From positions 1 through 7,747 of the forward strand of contig JAQVLL010000082.1 of the NCBI GenBank assembly GCA_028704195.1: DNA of 7,747 nt, given 5' to 3'. Below, piece by piece: positions 1 through 5,554 of this stretch. The notes beneath the pieces were generated by a model. It was not told the origin of the DNA, ran no database searches, and worked only from the letters and a program-made list of their open reading frames with translations. Position 1 is the stretch's first letter; the number at the start of each line of letters is the position of its first letter. Both the position numbers and the translations under genes were made by a program. The stretch is from Smithellaceae bacterium (GTDB taxonomy: Bacteria; Desulfobacterota; Syntrophia; Syntrophales; Smithellaceae).

Positions 1-113
1 GTTTTATGCTCAAACTGTTCGCTTTGTATGCTCACGCTCCAACTCTTTTTGTGGACATCCATACCGACGTAAATGTGTTGACCGCTGAAATTAAGTTTGT
101 TACCTTTTTCCAT
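1..113 (-). CDS. IS110-family transposase (DEDD recombinase), N-terminal 37 codons, cut by window edge
   Basis: Read on the minus strand from the ATG at 113, the frame stays open to the window edge and begins MEKGNKLNFSGQHIYVGMDV, continuing HKKSWSVSIQSEQFEHK. The segment YVGMDVHKKSW is the first catalytic block of IS110-family RuvC-like DEDD recombinases; the Asp in GMDVH is the first acidic residue of the tetrad. The start is well supported: a Shine-Dalgarno AAGGAG lies 8 nt upstream. Family members are about 300-400 residues long, so roughly nine tenths of the protein, including the C-terminal Tnp20 domain with its catalytic Ser, lies outside the window. It is not possible to say whether the full gene is intact, or whether it belongs to the IS110 or IS1111 subgroup. 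Members of this family catalyse RNA-guided insertion and excision of their own element. Confidence 0.85.
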   Translation of the reverse strand, partial: MEKGNKLNFSGQHIYVGMDVHKKSWSVSIQSEQFEHK

Positions 114-182
114 GGCAAGTCTCCTTTCAGGTTTATTTGTGTTTTGGCGAACAAAATATACCATTTACAAATGAGACTTGCC
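114..182 (-). promoter_or_regulatory. Inverted repeat sequestering the transposase ribosome-binding site
   Basis: GGCAAGTCTC at 114-123 and GAGACTTGCC at 173-182 form a perfect 10-bp inverted repeat separated by 49 nt. In the minus-strand mRNA the 3' arm ends directly before the transposase ATG and its first bases are the last bases of the Shine-Dalgarno AAGGAG. Transcripts that enter from outside would fold this arm and mask the ribosome-binding site, a strategy known for IS10, IS50 and IS200. A possible extended -10 (TGGTATATT, plus-strand 155-163) lies inside the loop; initiation there would omit the upstream arm and leave the site free. No matching -35 is visible. The repeat could alternatively be a stem of a bridge RNA. 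Confidence 0.5.
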
Positions 183-205
183 TTTGTATTTTTTTATCAT
201 AAGGT

Positions 206-302
206 CTGAACGTATGTGAGGAATCTTAATGCATTGTATTTATTGAAAACAAGATTTCTCGCGGAGTTTATCCTGAGCATAGCCGAAGGGCTTCGAAATG
301 AC
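206..302. repeat. Composite REP-like dispersed repeat, one half truncated
   Basis: GAGGAATCTT at 218-227 faces AAGATTTCTC at 251-260 (9 of 10 complementary) around a 23-nt AT-rich spacer. The right half runs on through GCGGAGTTTATCCTGAGCAT and AGCCGAAGGGCTTCGAAATG to 302. This sequence type (read in reverse: GTCATTTCGAAG ... GAGAAATCTT) is a familiar dispersed intergenic repeat of Desulfobacterota and other bacteria; that identification is from memory, without a search. The left half lacks the terminal GTCATTTC expected by symmetry with the right half, and the IS110 end begins there. Confidence 0.6.
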
Positions 303-325
303 ATAATAACGAATTATGACACAAT

Positions 326-346
326 CTGCCCTCCAAAGGGGGACAG
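326..346. repeat. Short hairpin-forming repeat
   Basis: CTGCCCTCC at 326-334 and GGGGGACAG at 338-346 can pair around an AAA loop with one mismatch and one G-U pair. It lies about 55 bp beyond the stop codon of the minus-strand HD-domain gene, so it could act as a transcription end for that gene, but no U-run follows in either direction. The CCCTCCAAAGGGGGAC type of sequence is also a common dispersed repeat, which is the more likely explanation given its neighbours. Confidence 0.4.
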
Positions 347-360
347 GAAACGGCGTTTTG

Positions 361-402
361 CCTTGCCCCTTGCTCCTTGTACCTTGCTCCTTTTACCTCT
401 AC
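361..402. repeat. Heptanucleotide tandem repeat, consensus CCTTGNN
   Basis: From 361 the sequence reads in exact 7-nt steps: CCTTGCC, CCTTGCT, CCTTGTA, CCTTGCT, CCTTTTA, CCTCTAC. Four units are strict CCTTGNN and two are degenerate. The last unit contains the CTA that is the stop codon (TAG) of the minus-strand HD-domain gene, so the array abuts and slightly enters the gene end. It resembles the short tandemly repeated heptamers known from several bacterial groups. No function is evident; in the transcript of the HD gene it forms a purine-rich GGAGCAAGG-like tract. Confidence 0.7.
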
Positions 403-1292
403 TGCAGGGAAACCGCGTTGCGGCGCAGAATGTCCGTGATATTCTTCTGGGAATCTTTAAGAACAAACTTCAGATAATTGATATTCTTTTCAATGGAATC
501 TTCATAGACATTGCCGTCGATATTCCAGCGTTCTTTAAAGTGGTGGTTCATAAACCGGTTGACATTGCTGTATTCGTTTTCAAAAAGCGATTTCGTCCGT
601 TTGTAAAAACTGACCGTTTTGCGGAAAAGGTCGATCTCGCTGTCAAAGCCCGGCACGCCACCTTCCGTAAATTCATCGTAAAGCAGAAGCAGTTTTTCCA
701 GGTACAGGCGGTCTGCCATCTGACCCAGCAAATCCGCTGTGCCCAGCATTTTGCCGAGCAGGGCGATATTTTCCGAATGGAACGTTTGATCGTCAATAGT
801 CGTGTTAAATTCCGTGCAGCTGACGATGTCGCGAAAATTCTTCATTTCGCCATTAAAATATGGATTGCCGGCAAAGTAGTTTTCAATAAACTGAATGCTT
901 CTTTGCGTATGAATGAGCGTGTACTTGGCCCCCGTGCCCCTGAGGTCATCGACGGACTGAATATAGCCGGTATCGTGCATCAGCGCGCTGATCAATCCCA
1001 GGTTAATCTCCAGTTCTGAAAAACGGACCCCCTGAAGCGTTGCGCCGTGCATGAGTCGCGCCATTGCCAGCAGGACCATCATCGTATGACGGAAATCATG
1101 ATAATATGTGTTGCAGGCCTGATAACCGGGATAGTCTCCGGCGTAGAGTTTCTGAATGTCCCTGAAGCTCTGGACGAACAATTTTTCGCTCAATCCCGGC
1201 TTCATTGAAACCGCAAGATGAATCACCTCATTGAGCGTGACTTCCGGATTGGCTGAATCCACCAATCCCGAAAGCTGGAACATCCCTTCCAT
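399..1292 (-). CDS. HD-domain phosphohydrolase, class I cyclic-nucleotide phosphodiesterase-like
   Basis: The 297-residue cytoplasmic protein has no signal peptide or membrane segment. It contains YHDFRHT at residues 64-70 (His65 and His69), the HD pair in SALMHDTGY at 102-110 (His106-Asp107), and a late Asp in GTADLLGQMADR at 184-195 (Asp187). That order and spacing, H-x3-H, then HD, then a distant D, resembles the two-metal site of class I 3',5'-cyclic nucleotide phosphodiesterases (consensus YHN..H, HD, D) more than that of HD-GYP c-di-GMP enzymes, as no GYP motif follows. Inference: a metal-dependent phosphohydrolase, substrate unknown, perhaps a cyclic nucleotide. The C-terminal third, with NRFMNHHFKERW at 245-256, is unassigned. 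The start at 1292 is preceded by AGGGGGA at good spacing. The gene stands alone, diverging from the 1594 gene, and ends inside a heptamer repeat array. Confidence 0.8.
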   Translation of the reverse strand: MEGMFQLSGLVDSANPEVTLNEVIHLAVSMKPGLSEKLFVQSFRDIQKLYAGDYPGYQACNTYYHDFRHTMMVLLAMARLMHGATLQGVRFSELEINLGLISALMHDTGYIQSVDDLRGTGAKYTLIHTQRSIQFIENYFAGNPYFNGEMKNFRDIVSCTEFNTTIDDQTFHSENIALLGKMLGTADLLGQMADRLYLEKLLLLYDEFTEGGVPGFDSEIDLFRKTVSFYKRTKSLFENEYSNVNRFMNHHFKERWNIDGNVYEDSIEKNINYLKFVLKDSQKNITDILRRNAVSLQ

Positions 1293-1422
1293 AGCTTCCC
1301 CCTGACATCGACCTTATGCACTTACGTTAATAAATTATTATGAATTGTAATATGATTTCCCCATATACGCATAAACAAAAAAAATCACCATCTTTTTTTA
1401 TTGTGCAAAAAGCCGCTGCCGT

Positions 1423-1472
1423 CGTCACCCCGGAGAAGGCCGGGGTCCAGTTTAAATAATTCTGGATTCCGG
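1423..1472. repeat. Dispersed palindromic repeat (CACCCCGG...CCGGGGTCC type) with partial second copy
   Basis: ACCCCGG at 1427-1433 and CCGGGGT at 1440-1446 are perfectly complementary around AGAAGG. The flanks GTC before and CCAG after give the CGTCACCCC...GGGGTCCAG layout of a widespread intergenic repeat. It is followed at 1461-1472 by CTGGATTCCGG, which matches one arm of the related repeat at 5411-5445. No T-run follows, so a terminator role is unlikely. Confidence 0.6.
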
Positions 1473-1525
1473 TAAGATCCATGCCTAAATGGTCAATTTA
1501 TAAACGATGATTAGACAATTAACAA

Positions 1526-1554
1526 TTGATTATAAATCACCATAGATTTATAAT
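1526..1554 (+). promoter_or_regulatory. Sigma70-type promoter with overlapping 10-bp palindrome
   Basis: TTGATT (1526-1531) and TATAAT (1549-1554) are separated by 17 bp, a near-ideal vegetative promoter reading toward the gene at 1594. Transcription would begin near 1561, giving a leader of about 33 nt. A perfect inverted repeat, ATTATAAATC (1529-1538) and GATTTATAAT (1545-1554) around ACCATA, overlaps the end of the -35 box, fills the spacer and covers the whole -10 box, which is where a repressor operator would sit. No regulator is encoded next to it, so the operator idea is inference. Confidence 0.65.
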
Positions 1555-1593
1555 TCAACTGTAAAGAACCACTCATGAGCAAAGGCATTAAAA

Positions 1594-2109
1594 ATGCGCA
1601 AGCTGATCCTGATTCTCGTTTTAGTCCTGGCCGTTTTTCTAACGGTCAAATACGATCTGCTGACCACGGCAAAGCTCGGCCTTGAAAACCGGTTTAATAA
1701 ACAGGATATTCAGAGAATCGGCCGTTTCCATATTCTTGTTGAAGTGACCAATCCGGAAATCGAACGGGCGGGACTCACCCGAGAATCGATCCGGGAAACC
1801 GTGGTTCAAATGCTTGAGAAATCAGGCGTCGGAATCATTCCCGAAGAACTCTGGCAGAAAACGCCCGGCAGGCCCTCTCTGAATATCTGGGTCAATGCCC
1901 TGCCCGCAGAGGGACAGAAAGGCATCTACCAGTACATGATCAACATCGCCGTGACCAGAAAAGAGGATGACACAGGTGTTCCGCCAATCCCGCAAAAAGA
2001 CAAAGTGATCTGGTTTACATCGGAACTGGGAAAGGACGACGTCAAGGCTATCCGGAAGGAACTCATCCAGCTCATCGATGAATTCCTGAAGGCGCATTCG
2101 GGCGGGTGA
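1594..2109 (+). CDS. Small membrane-anchored or secreted protein of unknown function
   Basis: The 171-residue protein begins MRKLILILVLVLAVFLTVKY: one hydrophobic segment (about residues 4-19) after a short positive N-terminus, either an uncleaved signal anchor or a signal peptide. No lipobox cysteine is present. The rest is soluble and would be outside the cytoplasmic membrane. The pattern GLTRESIRETVVQMLEKSGV (about residues 60-79), followed by a proline/glycine turn and a strand-like LNIWVNALP, then alternating strands and a C-terminal helix (KAIRKELIQLIDEFLKAH), resembles small periplasmic proteins of Proteobacteria with no assigned role; this is a fold-level impression only. A weak AAAGG lies about 8 nt before the ATG. 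It has its own promoter and no operon partner, with 120 bp before the next gene. Confidence 0.75.
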   Translation: MRKLILILVLVLAVFLTVKYDLLTTAKLGLENRFNKQDIQRIGRFHILVEVTNPEIERAGLTRESIRETVVQMLEKSGVGIIPEELWQKTPGRPSLNIWVNALPAEGQKGIYQYMINIAVTRKEDDTGVPPIPQKDKVIWFTSELGKDDVKAIRKELIQLIDEFLKAHSGG

Positions 2110-2194
2110 AAATGTCATCCAACCCCTTTCAAGTTCACAATAAACAGACAATATACTTTTTTAGCTGATGAATAACTACCATGTAAATTATGAA

Positions 2195-2222
2195 TTGATA
2201 TTCTTAAATATCATGGTATAAT
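2195..2222 (+). promoter_or_regulatory. Promoter placed to give a leaderless ATPase mRNA
   Basis: TTGATA (2195-2200), a 16-bp spacer and TATAAT (2217-2222) preceded by TGG (extended -10) form a strong sigma70-type promoter. The -10 box ends 7 bp before the A of the ATPase ATG at 2230, so transcription should start at or within a base or two of the start codon. No Shine-Dalgarno is present. The spacer holds GATATT/AATATC (2197-2202 and 2207-2212), and TACCATG/CATGGTA (2177-2183 and 2212-2218) flanks the -35 and overlaps the -10. Confidence 0.65.
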
Positions 2223-2229
2223 ATCCTCC

Positions 2230-3378
2230 ATGATAGAACGTCGCGACCTGAAAAAGCGTATTAGAGAATCTTTGAGAAGAAGTCGGATCGTTGCCCTTGT
2301 TGGCCCTCGACAGTGCGGAAAAACAACACTTGCCAGGGCTTTCATGCCCTTGGATTCCTACAACTACTTTGACCTGGAAGATCCCTCCAGTCTGGCAAGA
2401 TTAAGCCAGCCCATGACAGCACTTGAAGGTCTAAAAGGTCTCATCGTCATTGATGAAATCCAGCGTATGCCGGATCTCTTTCCAGTGTTACGTGTTCTTG
2501 CGGATCGTCTTCCTTTGCCGGCCCGTTTTCTGATTTTAGGCAGCGCCTCGCCGAACCTACTTTCGCAGGCATCGGAATCATTAGCCGGCAGGATTGAAAC
2601 AATATCCATGAGTGGATTCGGTCTGCCGGAGCTGGGCATATCCGCACACGAGTCTCATTGGCTTCGCGGCGGCTTCCCGCCATCTTATCTTGCTAGCTCG
2701 GAACAGGACAGCCTGGCATGGCGCAAGAATTTCATCCAGACATTTCTTGAGCAGGATCTCCGCCAATGGGGAATCATGGCACCCTCCCTGACGCTTCTTC
2801 GTTTCTGGACCATGCTTGCCCACTACAACGGTCAACTCTGGAACGTCTCCGAACCTGCCCGGTCTTTAGGTATAAGCGAACCAACAGTCCGAAGATATCT
2901 GGATATCCTGACCGGCCTATTCATGGTGCGCCAGCTCCAACCCTGGCACGCCAACCTGAAGAAACGGCAGATCAGGTCACCCAAAATCTACTTCCGGGAC
3001 ACAGGCCTTTTACATCAATTACTTGGCATCCGGTTAAAGAAGGATCTCTTCAGTCACCCAAAGTGTGGCGCTTCCTGGGAAGGTTACGTGATCGAAGAGG
3101 TCCTCAAAAATGCCAATCCTGACGAACAATATTTCTGGAGAACACACAATGGAGCAGAAATTGATCTGGTCGTTGTAAAAGATGGACGCATATTTGGAGT
3201 TGAATGCAAATGGATAGACGCGCCACGCCTGACCCCCTCGATGAGAATTGCCAAAGATGATCTGAAACTGGAGAAGATTATTGTTGTATACCCCGGAAAG
3301 CGCCGGTATGAAATCGCAAAAAACATCCATGCTATCCCCCTGCAACAAATAGCGGATGGCGCTTCAGGCATATTTTAA
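2230..3378 (+). CDS. AAA-type ATPase with DUF4143 C-terminal domain
   Basis: The 382-residue protein has Walker A GPRQCGKTT (residues 25-33), Walker B LIVIDEIQ (71-78) and a sensor-like GSASPNLL (104-111), then LRGGFP (145-150), a helix-turn-helix-like stretch SLGISEPTVRRYLDIL (212-227), and KIYFRDTGLLH (252-262). The C-terminus has WEGYVIEE (283-290) and GAEIDLVV...GVECKW (308-328), which fits the E...D...ExK pattern of the PD-(D/E)XK nuclease fold typical of DUF4143. This is the usual two-domain layout and length of a large prokaryotic family of soluble ATPases of unknown role, often solitary and patchily distributed. Whether the nuclease-like site is active is not known. The ATG is the only Met before Walker A and matches the family's usual N-terminus; it lacks a ribosome-binding site. 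It stands alone and converges on the pilin operon. Confidence 0.9.
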   Translation: MIERRDLKKRIRESLRRSRIVALVGPRQCGKTTLARAFMPLDSYNYFDLEDPSSLARLSQPMTALEGLKGLIVIDEIQRMPDLFPVLRVLADRLPLPARFLILGSASPNLLSQASESLAGRIETISMSGFGLPELGISAHESHWLRGGFPPSYLASSEQDSLAWRKNFIQTFLEQDLRQWGIMAPSLTLLRFWTMLAHYNGQLWNVSEPARSLGISEPTVRRYLDILTGLFMVRQLQPWHANLKKRQIRSPKIYFRDTGLLHQLLGIRLKKDLFSHPKCGASWEGYVIEEVLKNANPDEQYFWRTHNGAEIDLVVVKDGRIFGVECKWIDAPRLTPSMRIAKDDLKLEKIIVVYPGKRRYEIAKNIHAIPLQQIADGASGIF

Positions 3379-3510
3379 ATATTATACGTTATCTGATTTC
3401 CGGTGAAATAAAACCGGCAGTCACGGACACCAATAATATCTACATTCATGGCAACATTATAATCAAGCGCAATATTCAGGGGTGTGGTAAATGTACCCGT
3501 CATAGAAGAT

Positions 3511-5547
3511 TTAATATTGAATAACCCTACCACTTCCGTCACTGCCGCCACCACCCCCGATTCTAAGCGCAAAATCATCAAAGAATACATGATTCTCTAT
3601 GGCATTTTTTGTGCCGCAGGCGTATAAACCTATTTCTTTAGAATTTTCGGTTACATTATACCAGCCTGTTGGGTTAGGTGTTGGTGGTGTTCCTGTCCTG
3701 TAATATCTTGTTTGAACAACTGTGTTTGACTCCTCGGCAACAACATTTGTGTCACTACTTTTTACCCAATCCCATTGAACCAGATTCATTCCTGTAGCAG
3801 GTGGCCAGTTAATTGCTCCCAGAGGATTGTCGGTTGGTGTGCTATAATAGACTTTTATAACATTTCTCCGTGTGTTATCATTAGCCGGAGTAAGATTCTT
3901 TTCCTCAAGATTCACCAGAAGCGTGGACCATGGCGTCAAGGAAGATGTATATAATTTCACATCGTCAATATACCAATCCACTTGTTTGGCACCCCACGAA
4001 CTCAGGGTTCTAGCGACAAATTTTATACGGGTAGTACTTGGTAAATTGGTAACGGTTATAGTCGTTTGGTGCCAAGAGTCATCTTTAATAGGCCCAAATG
4101 ACAGTTCAGTACAACTGGTGCTATTTGCGCCTTTGCAAATAAAAACCTGGCCATCAGAATTCGAATTCGAGGTGGAAAATTTGTACCAAAAACTCAATTT
4201 GGCAGAAGATACTCCTTCGCCGTTAATTTCTTTCGATAACAAACTGGCTGTTTTATTATTGCCGGTAAAATTTGCATACCAGGAATGCACGCTACTGTGA
4301 TAATTGGTGGGGGTCAATGTATAATCTGTCAGTAGCCAGTCGTTGTCATGTGAAGAGCTGACCGTCCAGCCGTTTGTGCCAGTCTCCATTTCATCTTCAA
4401 AAAGCACTGTTTCCAGTTTTTTGTAAGCAAGTAAAGTCTCCCAACCAGCACGGCTGCCTCCAGCAGGCGTTTTATTACTGTCTAAGTCATCCATCCAAAG
4501 GATTATATAGTAGGCTTTCGGTTCCATTCCTATCAACTTAAGCTCTTCATAACCTGTTCGTGGTGCGTCATCTGTTGGGAAATCTCCGCTAGGCACGCCG
4601 TCATATATGTTAAAGTTATTAAACCTCATAAATGATATATGGAAACCGCGCGGCAAGTCGGAAACATTGTGTAGTCGGAATCCAAGGCCGGCGACATAAT
4701 AGTCCGCATCACTCTTGACCTTAACCTGCGCATCATAACTGAGAAAACCTCCCTGAGCCGTTCGTTCATTTAAAAAATTTACAGATGATTTTCCATAAGC
4801 AACCGCCAGCCTCTGTTGATTTCCATCGTCCACTGTTCCTGTGACTTTAATCTGACCCACTGGTGTGGTGATGAAACTACCTCGAGAGTTCGTTGAATCC
4901 ATCTCAGCAATCGTAATTTCTTTAACGCCCCCGCCTTTGCTTTGATTTGCCGGTATTATTTCGTAGATTATTTTCCTTTTTGCCTGCATCAAGCCTGAAC
5001 CAATCGTGCCAATTGAATAAAAAGTGATCTTTTCCGGATTGCCACCGTCAAATGTTACCTCTTCAATCTTAAAACTTGTATTGTTGCTCATATAGTATAT
5101 CTTTTCGAGATTAGCCTTCAAATTTATCGTAGATGTCGCATAGGCATCTCTTATTACGGACATCGCATATCTTCCTCCGGCCTCGGCAACGTAATATGCG
5201 TCGGAGTGGCTTCCGTAAATAAGCTCATTATACGTCGATGTTGTTGTCAGGTAAAGCATACCCGTCCCTAGAACGGCCGTGACAACCATGGCAATGATGA
5301 TCCCGATTAGAATCGAACCCCGCTGAAACGAAGTCATTAACGGTTTTGTAAAATTATTGTCATGTTTAGCACACAACCGTCTTCCGAGTGAAAATCGGTG
5401 TCGAGTTTCACTAGTTCTGGATTCCGGCCTCCGCCGGAATGACGAATGTGAAAACAAATACGATACAATTAATAACAGGGCCCTTTTTGAGAACGCTGCT
5501 TGATTGGCTTTTTCAGTGGAAGCATCCATCTTTTTTTTCATAAACAT
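3511..5547 (-). CDS. PilX-like minor pilin with a large modular extracellular region
   Basis: From the start at 5547 the protein has 678 residues. The prepilin-like part QRGSILIGIIIAMVVTAVLG lies at about residues 75-94; it lacks Glu at +5, as in PilX/GspK-type proteins, and is followed by AYYVAEAGGRYA (about 117-128), the PilX_N signature. Then come a beta-rich region (about 265-310, lectin-like pattern), a MAM-like beta-sandwich (about 379-536, with FWYKF and ending WYIDDVKLY), and a glycine-rich tail (GGGGGSDGSG) before the end IQY. The start at 5547 has GGAGG 7 nt upstream and is 16 nt past the previous stop, but it gives a 75-residue leader containing a dispersed repeat. The alternative start at 5337 (608 residues, beginning MTSFQRGS) is a normal prepilin but has no visible ribosome-binding site. 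As the last gene of the operon it is probably exported and possibly adhesive. Confidence 0.8.
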   Translation of the reverse strand: MFMKKKMDASTEKANQAAFSKRALLLIVSYLFSHSSFRRRPESRTSETRHRFSLGRRLCAKHDNNFTKPLMTSFQRGSILIGIIIAMVVTAVLGTGMLYLTTTSTYNELIYGSHSDAYYVAEAGGRYAMSVIRDAYATSTINLKANLEKIYYMSNNTSFKIEEVTFDGGNPEKITFYSIGTIGSGLMQAKRKIIYEIIPANQSKGGGVKEITIAEMDSTNSRGSFITTPVGQIKVTGTVDDGNQQRLAVAYGKSSVNFLNERTAQGGFLSYDAQVKVKSDADYYVAGLGFRLHNVSDLPRGFHISFMRFNNFNIYDGVPSGDFPTDDAPRTGYEELKLIGMEPKAYYIILWMDDLDSNKTPAGGSRAGWETLLAYKKLETVLFEDEMETGTNGWTVSSSHDNDWLLTDYTLTPTNYHSSVHSWYANFTGNNKTASLLSKEINGEGVSSAKLSFWYKFSTSNSNSDGQVFICKGANSTSCTELSFGPIKDDSWHQTTITVTNLPSTTRIKFVARTLSSWGAKQVDWYIDDVKLYTSSLTPWSTLLVNLEEKNLTPANDNTRRNVIKVYYSTPTDNPLGAINWPPATGMNLVQWDWVKSSDTNVVAEESNTVVQTRYYRTGTPPTPNPTGWYNVTENSKEIGLYACGTKNAIENHVFFDDFALRIGGGGGSDGSGRVIQY
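5411..5445. repeat. Dispersed palindromic repeat inside the PilX-like reading frame
   Basis: ATTCCGGC (5421-5428) and GCCGGAAT (5433-5440) are a perfect inverted repeat around CTCC, in the CTGG...GACG context of a very common intergenic repeat. On the minus strand it is open in the PilX-like frame and reads SFRRRPESR (about residues 36-44 from the 5547 start). The same repeat half (CTGGATTCCGG) occurs at 1461-1472. It lies between the ribosome-binding site and the apparent pilin start. Confidence 0.75.
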
Positions 5548-5554
5548 TTTCCCG

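Larger units (their letters stand above)
1..208 (-). mobile_element. One end of an IS110-family insertion sequence (upstream end of transposase)
   Basis: The element is inferred from the partial recombinase gene and about 95 bp of AT-rich non-coding DNA upstream of it. The outer boundary near 207/208 is an estimate: DNA from about 208 outward looks like one half of a REP-like repeat (GAACGTATGTGAGGAATCTT), whose expected outer part GTCATTTC is missing and replaced by unrelated sequence. IS110-family elements lack conventional terminal inverted repeats, so the edge cannot be fixed from one end alone. The non-coding end is where IS110-subgroup elements encode their bridge RNA, but 95 bp is short for this, and the subgroup is unknown. 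Confidence 0.55.
1293..1593. other. Divergent intergenic region with repeats and AT-rich tracts
   Basis: This 301-bp gap separates the start codons of the minus-strand HD-domain gene and the plus-strand 1594 gene. No coding potential is seen. It holds an A8 tract (1377-1384) facing a T7 tract (1393-1399) around 8 nt, a dispersed palindromic repeat (1423-1472), and a sigma70-type promoter with an overlapping palindrome (1526-1554) for the plus-strand gene. I could not find a convincing -35/-10 pair for the HD-domain gene in the AT-rich 1310-1375 stretch, although the sequence there is permissive. Confidence 0.7.

Noticed and set aside
6..209. Plus-strand open frame of 67 codons
   Set aside because: It is antisense to the IS110 recombinase start, which has recognisable motif residues and a Shine-Dalgarno on the minus strand.
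216..1019. Plus-strand open frame of 267 codons
   Set aside because: It runs through a dispersed repeat, a heptamer array and the antisense of the HD-domain gene; the HD metal motifs on the minus strand decide the coding strand, and the plus frame has no ribosome-binding site or family signature.
1822..2151. Minus-strand open frame opposite the 1594 gene
   Set aside because: It has no recognisable motif, and the plus strand has a promoter, a signal-anchor segment and a sensible protein pattern.
2364..3371. Several minus- and plus-frame open frames within the ATPase gene
   Set aside because: They are shadows of the DUF4143 ATPase, which has intact Walker A, Walker B and C-terminal motifs.
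3400..3417. CCGGT/ACCGG hairpin as a bidirectional terminator between the convergent genes
   Set aside because: The stem is only 5 bp with an 8-nt AT-rich loop and no T-run on either side.
3872..4300. Plus-strand open frame of 142 codons
   Set aside because: Antisense to the MAM-like part of the PilX-like gene, without a start signal or family resemblance.
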